A stretch of DNA of 64,000 nt from Marsupella aquatica. Its lineage: Eukaryota; Marchantiophyta. Each line of letters begins with the position of its first letter. The stretch's first letter is position 1. The DNA is taken from contig OZ316895.1 of NCBI GenBank assembly GCA_973895155.1, forward strand, positions 23,312,001 to 23,376,000, read 5' to 3'. The translations under genes and the position numbers were made by a program. The notes below the pieces were generated by a model that saw only the letters and a program-made list of their open reading frames with translations, did no database searches and was not told the DNA's origin. Positions 10,546-26,590 of the stretch are shown here, one piece after another.

Positions 10546-13500
10546 GGGCCGAAAAAAAGCAGTACAAACACCAAATGGAAATCCCTTGCTTTCACTCTAT
10601 TGTACTTTGTTTGGCCATTTATAATGAATTGGTCATTTTCATAAGGGTTGGGAGTGCCCTATGGAGGTGGTCTGGAATTCTAGACAGAATCAGCACTTTC
10701 CATTCATTTCCTTCGGGCCCACTGCTTGCCACTCAGGACCGGTAGTACCTGGATGTGCCCGAGTTGTAAAGCCAATAGCAAGTCTTTCCATCTCGCTTTC
10801 CACTCATTCTAAGGTCCCATAGGGAATCAAAGAAGAAGCCTTGGGCCTGACATCTTGTAAAGTCACCGTTGCATAACCTACTGAAGCTAACCCCACAAAC
10901 TCCAAAAGAGGACACCATAACAACTGGTAGATTCTTACTGCCTCCCCCCCCCCCCCCAATCAGTGTAGTCACAAAGGAGAGCACCAACTATTGGTGAGAA
11001 ATCATTGGGGGTCTGTAATGTCTTTTGCTGTTGGTGATTATGCAGAGAGTTCATGGTCTGCATGGGACCATCAACATAATTATGCCCAAATGTATCCCAC
11101 ATGATACTCATGATGTCTAGCTCCTCTCTGAGTTTGGTTCAATTGTGTGGCCCATCTGACACTTGTTTCTGATAACACATGCAGCCCTTTTTTTTATGAA
11201 AGGAGGAAACCCAGCAGGGAGACACCCAAATATGGGGTTCTTGCATTCAGCAGAATAGATTGTTTCTGGACGTATGGAACCAGATTTTTCTCCCTGCTGG
11301 GAAGAAAAAATGGAGTTCTTGCATTTTATGCACATGTGGTCCAGGATATAGGGAACCAGATTTAAACACACAACACTTTTACCACGGTGCTTGGTGTGGT
11401 GGACTTTTGCCAAATTCTTGTCCAAGATTTGGGCCGGCAAATATCAACCAAGATTTGGGCCAGCAACTAGGGTTTATGACTTTCTGACTGCCTAGATTTT
11501 GTGCCCTCCCTATCGCAGTGCTTAATGACATCGTGTACTACATCTGGACAACATCATCATCTGTGTAAACGACTTTCTTCCAATAGTGCAAGTACTAGAA
11601 TTCTTTGGGGACAAACACTCGTCAATGAAATGTGCATACCATACTGCCATCAAGAATAGCGTGTGAGCGAATAGTCAAAAACTGTGTGATGACCAAAAGT
11701 ACATTCTACATATTTCTCTTTCGCAATCTTTTCTCATCATAAATGATTATTTTTGGCCTTTGTTCGCAATTCTTATTTTAAGCAAAATATCAAAATAGCA
11801 TCTGTTCCCACAATTTATGCAAACTAGCTCAGGGGCTGTTATAGGTAGCAGTTGGGGTGATCATGAGCTATTTTGAAAAGGGCGTTGTAGGAGTAAGACG
11901 ACGAGGGAAAGTGGAGGGGGGATAGTATAAAACTTAAACAGAGGGGCTAGCTTTAGTGAGCCGACACATGCCAGCCATGCTCTCCAGGTCCCTGGAGACC
12001 ATGCCCTTCTAAAAGTGTCATTTAAAAGAGAAGGAGTGGGGAGAGCAAGGAATCAAGCATTTAAAAAACTGAAATACATGCAACCAGGGGATAGGGGAGG
12101 GGGCAGGTTTGTTTGTAGTTTTTCTGGCCACTTCTTCTAAAGTTTTTCACAGGAAGGGCACGTGGCTAAATTGCCCTACTCCCGTCCCTTCCCCCTTCAA
12201 CAGAAAAGGCAACCCAGAGTATTGTTTTTCTATTTCAGATGAGGGAGTCAGAAGGTTTATGTCTATGTTTTGTTTTTGAGATATAAAATGTGTGTGTTTA
12301 TTTTCTTCTGGGGGCGAGGTGAATTGTATTGGGCTGGGGCGAATCATCCATCATCCACCCTGCTCCAACCCTGAATTGCTTTAGTCCCCCACCCGAATGT
12401 CTCATTTCTTAGCAGACTATCTACTTAAAATCTCTTGCCCCCACTTGGATTATTTTTCTTTGCCTTCATTATTGTTTTGCTGCTATACATATTGTTTGCC
12501 CACCCATGTTTGTTTCAGAGTCTCCTTTGTCCAAGTGTATGTTGGGGTCTCTCTTGCCTCACACACCATTGCACCTTGTCGTTGCTCACACCCCAACAGC
12601 TGCACATGCCTACTCTTGCATTGGGTTCACCTCTTGCCTAGGGTCCAAGCTCTCCTCCCTCTCACCTCTACCCTTTAACCAACAATATTTTGACCAAGCT
12701 TTTCACTCTACTTTCCACCTTCAATAACAACACTTTCCTTACCGACAGCCTTCCTAAAAATGCGACTTGAGGGGGAGGGAGAAAAAAGAAGGGGAGGAGA
12801 AGGGGGAGAAATAGAATAAAGGGAGGGGAGGGATTGAGTGCTGAAATTATCACACAATAATCATTAATTAGCTAGAAAGATTAAAAAATGTAAATTGTTC
12901 ATTTTCTGTGGGGTTTCACAGATTTCCCCTTAAATTATTATATAAAAAAATGAGGTTTCACAGATTCTCCCTTAAATTATGATATAAAAAAATGTCTACA
13001 GTAGATGATTATTCCTCACCTGGTCTTCTTGCCCGTTACAAACTTTCTCCTTCAGGCTTCTCATTCCTGACCTCCTGTCAACCAGAAAATCAGAAAACCC
13101 TACCCCGACTCTCCTCCTCGCTTGCACTGCACATTCTTTCTCTTTTGACTTTTGTCCCCACTCACCATGCAGACCATCATCTCTCTTCCCAATCTGTCCA
13201 ACTTCTTCCTCCCATGAAGAAGTTGGACAGATGAAGTATTTGCTGCCTTGTGTGTTGACGACATGGATTCAAAGGCAACACTTGAATCACAAGAACATTT
13301 TCCAAAAAGGACAACACTTCCATGCAACTAAGTCTCCAAAGATTTCCAACTTTTTTGCCTGCCACTACAGTTCAATTTACTATTCCCCTGCAATCTTCCC
13401 TCAACCACAACACTTTCTCTTTGACAACAGTTCCACTTAACACTATCTCAGTTAACAACATTTTTACTTAACTACACTTCCTGTTAACTACTTTGTGCAT

Positions 13501-14450
13501 CCCAAACTCTATGGTCCTCATTGTCGTGCCATCAGCCTCCCCTCTCTCCAGGCTTACCCAAACTATTGGACTGATAACACTTTTGCAATGACGAAGTTTC
13601 ACATCACTAACACATGTTCTAATGGGTCATGCTCTGACCATCTTTGGCATTGACAACACTTTGTTTACCGTTAGTTCCACTCATAGTGAGAACAATACAA
13701 CGCTTCAGAATAGATTATATGAATTTCCACTAACAAAATTTATGCAATAACAACATGGCCACAACAAGAACTTTGCCACTCAGAGGCATTGGACAAGTTT
13801 GCATACAAAGTCCACCACTCTAAAACAATTTAGCACGTCTTAGGCAACGGGTTTAATTTAATATAGAGTCAAAATGCCCATGCTTCATTGGTCCTAATTG
13901 GTTTTTTTTTCTTAATGAGGAAATCTCTTGAGTGGCTGCAAGTGACCCGATAGGTGGGGGAAACTCAGTTTTATATCTTCATATTTTTATATTTTTCAGT
14001 TGGTCCTAAATATTTTATCCTTCATTATTGGATTCGAAAGCAGATCCGAACTCATGCAGTCCTAAAAGGGCTTTAGGACGGATGTCGTCAGGACTACCTA
14101 AGTCAAGGCAATAATTGCCATTGTTGATCACCTGCGTGGGGCCTGGCCATCAGGGCAATTGGTCAGGGGTGACGTGCGACCACCTGGTGTCAAGGTCAAT
14201 TGCAGCCAATGCCCACCCACCCCCCCCCCCCCCCAAAAAAAAAAACAAACGGGTTCTTCTAAAGCTTACTCATCAGTTTATAGACGGGTTCTGCTCACCA
14301 AAGTGACTCGGGTGGGGTCAATGTGTACTACTTCACAGGCTGGAGCTTGCGTTAGTTTAAGAGTTATCTATAAAAATGCGAAAGTATGAACGGGGTGCTT
14401 GAAGTAGCTTAAGAATTATTTTAAAAACTATAAAAGTATAAATGGGGTGT
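10545..14450. other. Intergenic with scattered short repeats
   Basis: No gene recognised. Poly-C tracts lie at about 10,943-10,957 and 14,218-14,234. A roughly 79-bp tandem duplication carries 'atgg(g/a)gttcttgcatt' near 11,232 and 11,311. A roughly 45-bp tandem pair with 'tttcacagattycyccttaaatta' lies at 12,914-12,994. Frames at 12,397-12,727 and 12,992-13,440 are short, with no motif. Confidence 0.5.
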
Positions 14451-14456
14451 TTTTTC

Positions 14457-14831
14457 TGTTGGAGATAATACATATTCCCGAAATATCATGCACATGTGAA
14501 CACCATACAAAGTAGTCAACACAACGAGTACGTGGTTCATCTCATGACCGAGACTATGTCCACGGGAAAGCAAGAAACTTTTATTTCTCTCTTGCTCCAC
14601 TTCAACAATGAACGTGGTTCATCTCATGACCGAGACTACGTCCACGGGAAAGCAAGAAACTTTTATTTCTCTCTTGCTCCACTTCAACAATGAACTGAAG
14701 ATCCACCAGGGGCTGACATCAGCCCTGGTTATATATAGCATACATCACTGTTAACCTAATCTAAGTCCTAATTTGAGTTAGCCTAATTGCGATTAACTCT
14801 AGAGTCACAAGACTACGAACAATACTCAACA
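14457..14831 (+). mobile_element. Probable solo LTR (copia-like), 375 bp
   Basis: The stretch starts TGTTGG and ends CAACA, the usual TG...CA terminal inverted form of plant LTRs. It contains 'acgtggttcatctcatgacc' and 'gtccacggg', a block I know from plant LTRs, and a TATA-like 'ttatatatagc' at about 14,729. Flanks are ttttc and tttcc, a near 5-bp target duplication with one mismatch. No internal domain or second LTR is adjacent, so a solo LTR is the simplest reading. It contains an internal 82-bp tandem duplication. Confidence 0.55.
14530..14693. repeat. 82-bp tandem duplication inside the LTR
   Basis: Units start at 14,530 and 14,612. They are nearly identical (gactatgtcc versus gactacgtcc), which implies a recent duplication inside an older element. 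Confidence 0.9.
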
Positions 14832-14834
14832 TTT

Positions 14835-17800
14835 CCTACCTGCCACCAGGGTTGCATTGCTTGCTCTTGTGCGGTCTTATTTTTTGAGAAAAAAAGTGAC
14901 TATTGCTGATGGTGTCAGTAATCATTGCTTAAATAAAAGAGTAATCAGACTTCTTGCCTTGAATATTTCTTTCTACTCATTATCTTGCCAGCAATATTTT
15001 GGAAAGAAGAGCCACACTATTTGACAAACAACTCAGATGGACAAAGTTTAAAATGTTGCTTTGAAGTAACATATTATCTTTTCTTTGTATAAATAGTGGC
15101 ACTTGGGTCTCAAAAGATGCTACATTAGGTCCAACTGAGTTACGTGGTTACACATCGTGATGCCAGTTGTTTCCCCTCATCTTTGGAATAGCTGATTTTA
15201 ATTTTAATTTTTTAAAGGTAAATCTGTGAAACCCCACAGAAAGGATGAGTCAGCCACAATAGTTGAACCCAAGGCCTATCAGTCTCTACTCAAGTGAGTT
15301 ACGACAAAGTCATGCCTCTCTGGGCCGGAATAGCTAATTTTTAGACTGAATAAAGTGAAGTCTAAGGATTCAATAGTGGTGAATGGCAGGGATTTTTCAT
15401 AATTTTTCCCTTGGTACTCTTTGCCAGCCCTTTTCCCAGACACCAATTACTAAGGTAGTTTCTCATATCCTCATCACCATTCTCCCTGCTATTCATGCTT
15501 TGTGTTTCACACTAAGCATGTCCCTCATCACTTGGTCTCATTTTGCACCTCATCACGCATTGAATCAAGATGTTTTGTCATTGGACTTCCAAACATTCTC
15601 TCAAAGTTTAAGGCTTTTAGAGAATAAACCACAAGTGTCCCTTCAAGAACTATGGGTTACCGGTAGGATCCAAATAGAAACAATAATTCTTTGTTGAAAT
15701 ACTGGAGCAAAATGGCACCTTGGAGGCAAGAAGTGAATGAAATGTGGAAAGGGGAGGAATCTTGAACCCCCTCATATATGGGTAGTTGTTGTTTAAATCA
15801 GCGTCGTTTTTAGTGGCAAATTTGGCAAATTCCACCACCCCAAAAAGCTTTGGCCATTTTTTGCAAAATTGGCTAGTATATTTCTGTCTCATTAGCCACT
15901 GTCCCACCTAATCACAGACCTCATTAGCCAGAATCTAACGGTCATCCTTAAACCTAGGGAGATCTGACGGTCAGGAAAAGAATCAGATAAGAAATATTTT
16001 GAGCTTCTTCTCCTTTACAGAAATTCACCATCTAGCGAAAAATTAAGAACCTTAGAAAATACACTCTTAGACTCTCTTCGAACCCGTGGGTATGCCACGT
16101 AAGCATGCTACTGTGCCAGGCAGACCCATTGTTATGCCTTATGGACAGACAACATATAGCAAATTGATTTTGGGTATTATTAGTTACGTCCAAACCAGTG
16201 ACCCAATCCACCCTTGGAGATGCCCTCATTGAAGAGAACTTAATACGACAAGGGGGGAGTTACCATTCATTACACATAGTCCCTGGTTGTCTAATTTACA
16301 CAAGTCAAAACTAGAATCTCCTAGAAAGCGTGTCGAGGGGAGTCTTATCCTCAGACGGGATGTCCAGCCAAACATTTGACTCTTTGTGTACAAAGCATGC
16401 CATTTACAGCTAAATTTCTGGATTACAGTAGCTCAGGCAGTCAGGCACACCATTTGCTAAATTTCTGGAGTATCCCCACTTAGTATCACTGTTAATAAAA
16501 AACGGCGACAGCTGGTCAATCCCAGAAAGCTAGGTACCTGGTCAATTGGACAACTTCATTGACACAGTCAGGGGGCCAACCATGTTCTTTAGCCATCAAC
16601 TATCCAACTGTGAGGCAACAACAATCCATAAGTCGTTATATGGGCGTCGCCACAAGAACTGTGTTGATGAATTTTTCTACTAGGATTAGCTCCATCCAAA
16701 AATCCTAAATTTTAGTATACAGGCTAGGCCCCCCCAAAAAGTGTTTGTAGCCCAGGTTTTGAGGCGGCTGTTATTGCCCGTAAGGCCCGGTAACAAGCAC
16801 GTACTATCTTGTCATCAGTGAAAGATTTGTTCACTCCTATTTTGTATTTTGTTTCTCCTTTCTTCCCACTTGAGGACAAACCCATCTTTCATGCAAGTTT
16901 AGATTTTACTTTGTTTACCAAGGGAAAATCGAGGACAAGTCTCAAAATGCCTCTTTGTGACGGGGATCCTCTTCCGTGCATAAAGCTCAAAAAATATACA
17001 AAGAGACAAGTTAGCCAACCAATAGCATAGATGTAGGAGACCCAAACCCAAATCCAAGTTGTGGTCTGGGCGATTACTCCCGCTTTATTGGGTTTTGCTT
17101 CTCCTCTAAGCAAAGTGCTCCATTCAAGAAAAGAAAACCCGACTCAACGTGAGCTCAGTGAACTCAGCTTGACCCATTGAGTGAAGTTGAGAGTTTAGTT
17201 TGATCTCCTAATAAATTTGATCTCCAATGGATGGAAGTGGCTCAGCTAAGTCTTGGATGTCAATGGAGCTGGAGCTGACAAAATTCAACTTGACCTATTT
17301 TAGTCACAACAAATGGATGCAATTTGATATCCCACAAAGTTTGTCTTGAATGGATGGGGCTCTGGTAAGGCCCAAATCTAAATGGCGTAATTGAATACAA
17401 GCTCAACTCAAAATCTTTTATACAACTCACACTGGGTGCTAGTTGATTTAACAGAGATTATCTTGAATTTGTGGGACTTCACTAAAGCAGGAGCTCGGGG
17501 GAATCCTGATATAAACTGAGGACCTGCTTGACCAAAATAAACCATTGCTGATCTCCCAGAAAAGTTGATCCATCACAGATGTGGCACTCAATCAAATCAT
17601 AAACTCAACTTGGTTGGTTTTGGTTTTGAATGGAATTCTTCACTCACAATAAGGAAAGGGGGGAAAGAAACTCCTATACATCAAGAAACAAATGATGTAG
17701 TTACACGGATCCATCCAGGTATGGATACTGATTTGCAATCAAATCTACTGTTCATGGTATACTATTTAGAGTGAAGTTGTAGTTTCTCTGGTAACAGAGG

Positions 17801-18000
17801 ATTTATATATTCAGACTATGCTTGTCACTATTTTGAGCAGTGACGGTTGTCGGAAGAATGTAAGCTACTCCAGAGTACACGCATGCATATTAGGGCTAGT
17901 CTCTTTCAACATTCAAATCCATATGTTATTAAAAATTGCGCCAGAAAATTCTTTTGAGTTTTAACAAGTACTCCAAAACAGTTTGTGCGTCACTGGTCCC
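14835..18000. other. Intergenic, no gene recognised
   Basis: No gene that I can support. The block 15,219-15,245 (ctgtgaaaccccacag) is the reverse complement of 12,904-12,930, a short dispersed inverted pair. Confidence 0.5.
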
Positions 18001-18021
18001 AAATTCCAATGATTATTTGTT

Positions 18022-18350
18022 TTTGGCGCTACGAGAATGGCACTACGGTACTGTGCATAGTAGGTACAGAATCAGGGTTATAGCCTAAATATCAATAATT
18101 GTGTAGTGTATGAGACATCGCAGCATCAAAATATTCAATTATCATTCTCCCCATGTAGTTTTTAATTATATACAGTTAAAGTCTGTCTTTACAGCAAGAT
18201 GTTTAAGATATTCTCAACATTTACATCACAAACAACTCACAGACAAGTCCTCTAAAATAGTTGTGAGTGGGTCCAAAGTATAATAATAATATATATTTTT
18301 GCGCTAACGAGAATTGCACTACGATACTATGCATAGTAGGTACAGTATCC
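18022..18350. repeat. Direct repeat pair of about 55 bp, 275 bp apart
   Basis: The stretches 18,022-18,075 and 18,296-18,350 share 'gcgcta-cgagaat-gcactac' and then 'tgcatagtaggtacag' with few differences. Both lie about 2 kb upstream of the CCoAOMT gene. Function unknown. Confidence 0.75.
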
Positions 18351-20126
18351 TAGTTGCGACAAGGGATGGCCCAGTCCGAGCTAAAGAAGAGGCCGGCAGC
18401 CAGGTAGCAAGCCCGTGTAGGAAGCTTCCGAGGAATCGTCTGTCAAGTTGGGCCCTGGTGTGGTTCCTTTCCTCCAAAGAGGGGATTCTAATAATAAAGT
18501 GCGGTATAGTGTGGGCAGCGCCGTGCCCACGCCAAAGTGCTCTAGGTTGCCGAGTCAGTCGTCCGTGCCCTCTCTTTCTCTCTTTCTCTCTTTGCGAGTC
18601 ACGTCAGCACTAGGGCATGTCAAACCTGGGACGAGTCAGAGAAACCACGGTCACGATGAAGTCTCCCGTGAGCTCGACCAGGGGTGAAAACGACGACCCT
18701 TGATATGTGAAGCTTTTTCGGGCTCATATCTTTTCTCAATTGTGATTCGAATCAAGCGAAAATAGGCTTTGTTATTAGCAAGCCTGTGAAATACTCTTTC
18801 GAAGGCGCTACAGTGGACCTGATAATACTATTCTTGTAATTGTTATATTCAGTGCGAAATCTCACTGGAAAACGGACGACGGGAAAAAACTGGACGGGAC
18901 GTCTTTCTATTCGAGGACTCGCGACCTCTCTACCCGTGGCGAGTGCCCATGGGTAGGCCCTCCCAGTCCGTCGTTTCTAAGTTTGACCCGTTACTAACTA
19001 CAGTGGTCTGGCCAGAGTTAGTCTGGCCAGAGTTTTGCCCGCACGAGCACGCAGTCGCAGACACAGTCGGACACTCGTGAAGTGGAGGACACAGGCACAC
19101 AGCGTTGCACAGTCTGTTTGGCAGTCTTGGCCCACGCTTCGTGACAAGTTGACTGGCTTTTTATAATTGTGATACCAGCCTGAAGCAGCGGGATCCGGGA
19201 GCTCCAAAATTGATACCCAGGTGTGGCATGGAGCTCCTCAGGGAAAACTTCAGCGGACCCACCTGAGCCTGAGCGCAAAATTCGGGTCTCTTTCTGTACT
19301 CCCACTCTTCCAAAGTTCCAAGTCATCGAAAGCGTTTGATCGAGGTTTGACTGGGCCGATAGCAGCTAGTGTGTTGATTTTGTGAGTGGAACCTATTCAA
19401 AGATTTGAGGGGGCAGCAGCGGCAGTGGGGTAGTAGAAACTAGAAAGGTCGCTGGACGGACAGGCAGGCAGAAGACCACGCGGCATTGAATTCGATGCCA
19501 TCGGCAAGCAATTAAAGGAAGGTGTCCCCGTCATTACGCTGCGTTGTTGAGAGGCACTACTCACTAGTGACTGCCGCATAGCTGGTTTCTCTAGACTGGT
19601 TCGCCTGTAAAAGGAAGGAGGAGCAAGAGAGTTTCGGACTTTCGGGCGTCGGGAGTCTTTCGGTGCTGCAGCAGCAGCTTGCATCAGGTTCGGTGGAGAG
19701 TTGTTGTGGGGTATGCAGCTGCCTTTAAATCGTGAACCAGGCCAGCTTGTCGTGCACTGTGCTGTTGTACTCCTCAATTCCTTTCGCGCTACTACTACTG
19801 CCGCATAAGTGCAGACAGCAATTGATTACCGCCCAGCTACCTCCATTCTATTCTCCACTCGTCCATCTTTCATTCTTTCGTGCAGACTCGACTCGGCGGT
19901 ACAGCCATTCATTGATTGCAGAGCAGCTGGGTCAGTACACTAATTACTGGTCCCTAGCTTGCAGAGCGTCCCTCCAGATCCTCGACACACACGACCGCTG
20001 ATTGCTGAACCTGTGCCATTGTCGATCTCCTGCTGCACCAGGCGAGAAGCGTGGGCTGTAGATTACTGCCCAGCCATCTGCGTTCTCTCGCCTCATCAAC
20101 AACTTCTCGGTGCTGCTCCTTCATTG

Positions 20127-20639
20127 GTGAGTGATCCTATTATTCATGGTCTTTGAGTTTGGTCTTTGGCTATCAGTGTTTGGTGGACGAGTGGCATTCT
20201 TGAGAATCTTATCTCCCGTCTGCTACATTCAAAGGACGCAAATTTCTATAGCTCTCGCTCTGGTACTTAGTGTTCTGTCCCAGTTCCGATGCTAGGCATT
20301 ACTTCGTCCGCTTCAGAGAGAATCACGGCTTGGTTGCCCGAAGCTTGTAATCCTCATGTGTTTTGACGACGATTTGTGTCATCGGTGGCCAAGCTGTCTC
20401 TTAGATTTGTGGGATGCCAAATTTCGTGTGATACAGGTTTGGTAGTTCTGTCGGTATAGCTTCTTTTTCTGAGGTAGCATTGCTGTTTCCGCATGAGTGA
20501 GCAGCGACTGGCCTCTCGCTCTCGACATTTCTGCATTGTACTTGATTGCGTGCCGAGGATTGCATGCTGGAATTCAATCGATTCCCCCCCCCCGCCCCCC
20601 CCTCCCCCACTGACTCGTGGCTATTGGTGACCTGTGCAG
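20127..20639 (+). other. Probable 5'UTR intron of the CCoAOMT gene
   Basis: A strong donor (ttg|gtgagt) at 20,127 pairs with the acceptor 'ctgtgcag|a' ending at 20,639, nine bases before the start codon at 20,649. An almost pure C tract (20,584-20,608) lies about 30 bases upstream of the acceptor and could serve as its polypyrimidine tract. The stretch 19,740-20,126 would then be the untranslated first exon; it is pyrimidine-rich and lacks a convincing frame. Confidence 0.5.
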
Positions 20640-20648
20640 AAGAGCATC

Positions 20649-23308
<2,660 letters not shown>

Positions 23309-23474
23309 CTTATAGGGTCATTCATTTCTCTAAGCAGACAGGGTATTCTTTTTCTCCGGCTGGTTCTTTCGGTGGAAAATCATCTGAGAGAAGATATTGG
23401 ACGGGCAAAACGGGTTTCCAAGCCAGACGGAGTCTTGAGTTCGGTGACAGCTGAACGAAGCTTAATTCTTATTA

Positions 23475-25728
23475 GGTTGAGAAAACTCAACATTGTTATT
23501 TCCCTGGGTACTCTACTGAAGATAGGGGACCAGGTGACTACTTCATAAATACTGTGTACAGATTGATTACTTCAGTGCCTGACGAATCGGTTATTCTTCC
23601 CGGAGTTTAGTTTGCTTCGCAACAACGCGAGAGGATCGTCGCAATTAGTTCATGCCGTTTGTCGACCCTAAGAAGCCATCCTCGTTGCTCCGGCTCGTCT
23701 GTCACTACGGCCATATTGCAAACGCAGTTCGAAGAGACTGAGAATATGGGCACAAGCTCCGCGTTGGGAGGAGAGTTCAGGAATCCCACTCGGTTCTCTT
23801 CGCAGTAGTGCTCCAGCTCATGAACGAAGCAGACGTGGGTATCTTCTCGGAATCTATGAGGTACTGTCATGGAGAGGTTCAGCCAAAGCAGTCTTTGCGA
23901 AGGGTCTCTTGTAAATTGATCATGTTCCTTTTACCGAGTGACTGAATAATTCGGGATCGACGACAGTACTTTTTTCGCTCGACTCTCACTGAAGAAATGT
24001 GCATAAAAGGATTAGGGAACAATACGTGGTTTACACAGATGTGCCAGCCACGTACATTCATTAGCATTATCTCTCTGCTGAAGCGCGTGCATACGCAAGT
24101 GAGGTTCTCAACTTCACTATATGAATTCTCCAACAAGATGAAATTTATACTTTATTAAACATTTGGGTATGAGACTCCAAGGATGTGTTCGATATTGTGA
24201 AATCCTATTGTACATGTGAATCCTTAAATAGGAAGTCTGTTTTCGTCCAGTCTCAAATAGTTCAATGTCTCGTAAGAACGATTATCCTACATTGTTAAGG
24301 GTGAGAATGTTGGTAAATGGATTACAGTACACATCTATTTCACGAGTCCCAATCATTGTGAATTGCACTGAATGTGAAAGAACACGTTCTGTATCGATAG
24401 ACGAGCAAACTGGATAATCTCCATGAAGTTTCAATTTAAGGCGACCACTGTAGGCAGGGATTCATCTCCGTATCATCTCCCTAATGCCCAAATTCACAAC
24501 TGAATTGACATGAAGCCATTGCTTTACGAACAGATTTCGTTGTAGAAAAGGTGGGTGCGCCTGACTTAGGATACCTGCCCGAACATTCTCGGCAGACAAG
24601 ATTTTCGTTGAGGCTGAATATCCCTCTGCAGTGCATCTGCTGTAGAACAGTGGCCCCAACGGCTTCGATCTGGAAAGCTTAGAGCGTTACCGACTTTCCA
24701 GCGATTCCTGTGGGAAGGATTAAAAAAGTGAAATGAAATGATGCAAACGGAGGTCAAGATCGAGAGTCCGCATGGGAACCTACAGGTCTAACAACTTACT
24801 TTTCTGCATCTGCCTGCAAATTGACTTACACAACATGTGCAACCCTCTTGTGGTACACTTTATTTCCTTTCCTAAAAAATCTTTTTGAGGCCCGTTGAAC
24901 AGGACCGCATTGTAGTACAGTTTTTTTCTCTTTTAGAAGCAAACCCACTCGTCAAATGTGAGCAGATCGAGGAGCAGTTTGGAGACCGAAAGTGCCTCTC
25001 TGTCGATCGATATGCTGTGTTGGCTCTACTTTTCCAATTGCTCAAGCACTTTGAATCCAGCCATGTCCACTGTAGCACTGATACGGTGTTATTCCTCATG
25101 TCAAAGCAAACATGGTGCGAGAGACAGATGTTCTACCTCGAATATAGAGTACCGTAGTGCTTGTTACACTACTCATCCGCGATTCAGTTTTTTAGGAGGT
25201 TTCCTAAATCACTCAATTACCCAAAGAAAATTCAACCAAATGCGCAATTGCATTATGCCTTTGTAGCATCATTTCTCCACAGTGAAGGGAGTCAAATCGT
25301 TTAATTTATTTCTCAACGCGGATCGATTAATCATCAATTTACTTTTTCCCGCGTAAAAAACGTTTTAAGTGTTACCAAGCACTACGGTTTCTACACAATC
25401 ATCTTCAATCGCTCACACGATGACGACATGTTGAAACCGTACCGGTCGATCTTTCTCAGAGAATGAACCGTCCTAGTTGCTGAAATGTCGGCTTCTCAGA
25501 TCGTTCTTGCATGCAGTTACCCATGAGGTGCTTCTCATTAAGACATCCTGACACACGGTGGAGGAGATGTAGATCACTACAGAAGTAGATGGATCATTAT
25601 AATGGTACCTGGGACTTAATTAATTGTATGACGACATGATCATTCGGTTACTTTCTGAAACGTGAGGTCACATAATTATCCTTCAGATAAGTGCACCCAA
25701 CTTCGCATTTATTCTCTTTGTGTTGGTG
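23475..25728. repeat. Segmental duplication, copy A
   Basis: This block begins about 165 bp after the CCoAOMT stop codon and is closely similar to 32,127-33,682 in the same orientation. Shared stretches include 'ctctactgaagataggggac', 'cgaatcggttattcttcccg' and 'gatcgaggagcagtttggag'. Copy A carries about 675 extra bases (roughly 23,969-24,643) absent from copy B. No frame is conserved in both copies, so I do not call it coding. Its start may include the 3'UTR of the CCoAOMT gene. Confidence 0.88.
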
Positions 25729-26590
25729 CATGACTACTTGTAATAGGGCACATTGGGTTCCTTGCTTCTACAGTAAACTTTAGAGACCCTGTTACTTCGC
25801 TTTTAATTACCAAGAAGAGGGGAGATTGATACGAATTACCACGTACTTTCAAGCCCAAACAAAACACAGATCTATCTTCTTCGTTCTGAACGACGATTCA
25901 TCAAATGATTACTGAAGCACAAACTGAACTAACCCACTCACTTGCCCGGGGCATTCGTCACGAAATGGGTTGATCACGAAATTCATCGAGAAATGTTTCC
26001 CATATATTTGTCGTAACAATCCGACAGAGTTTCATGTTTTCATTCTTCGTAGGTGATGAGCTTTCAGACGTTCCAAGATACGAAACACAAAAACTTGTAG
26101 ATGTCTGAAATGTCAGTTCGGGAAGTTGTAGCTCACAGCAAAGTGCTCCACGTGATTCCGCCATCATCCCTCTCACATAGTTTGGACTGATTTCGTCGGT
26201 TTTCATCTGCGTGTAGATATTGCTGAAGCATCTGAAGTAGGAATGGGATTTGAAGCGACAAAAGCACAGTGTTCGAGGAACGACCGAATTCGGTAGTTAA
26301 AGGTGTCGACCTTTCCAGATACAGACCCACTCTGAATGTACAGTACAAATCTGGTGCACGTTCTGAAGATTAGGGAGTGTGTTTTCTTAGAGAAACTTTG
26401 GGGATTCACTCCACCTACTGTGTGCGTCTTCATGAATGGACTGTGAAGGTCTGAAGGAAGTGGAACCGGCCGCATGCATGTTTCTCCAGCCCTCATGCAG
26501 TTCACTGTGGTGACATTTTCCTCGATAGCTTCAATACTTCAATACATAGAACACTTGCCAAAGAACAGAAAGCATCCCAGCTGGAGACAG
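25728..26590. other. Intergenic; unrecognised minus-strand frames
   Basis: Overlapping minus-strand frames at 25,958-26,206, 26,133-26,348 and 26,203-26,505 have a fairly coding-like composition, but I recognise no family and cannot chain them by splice sites. Confidence 0.4.
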
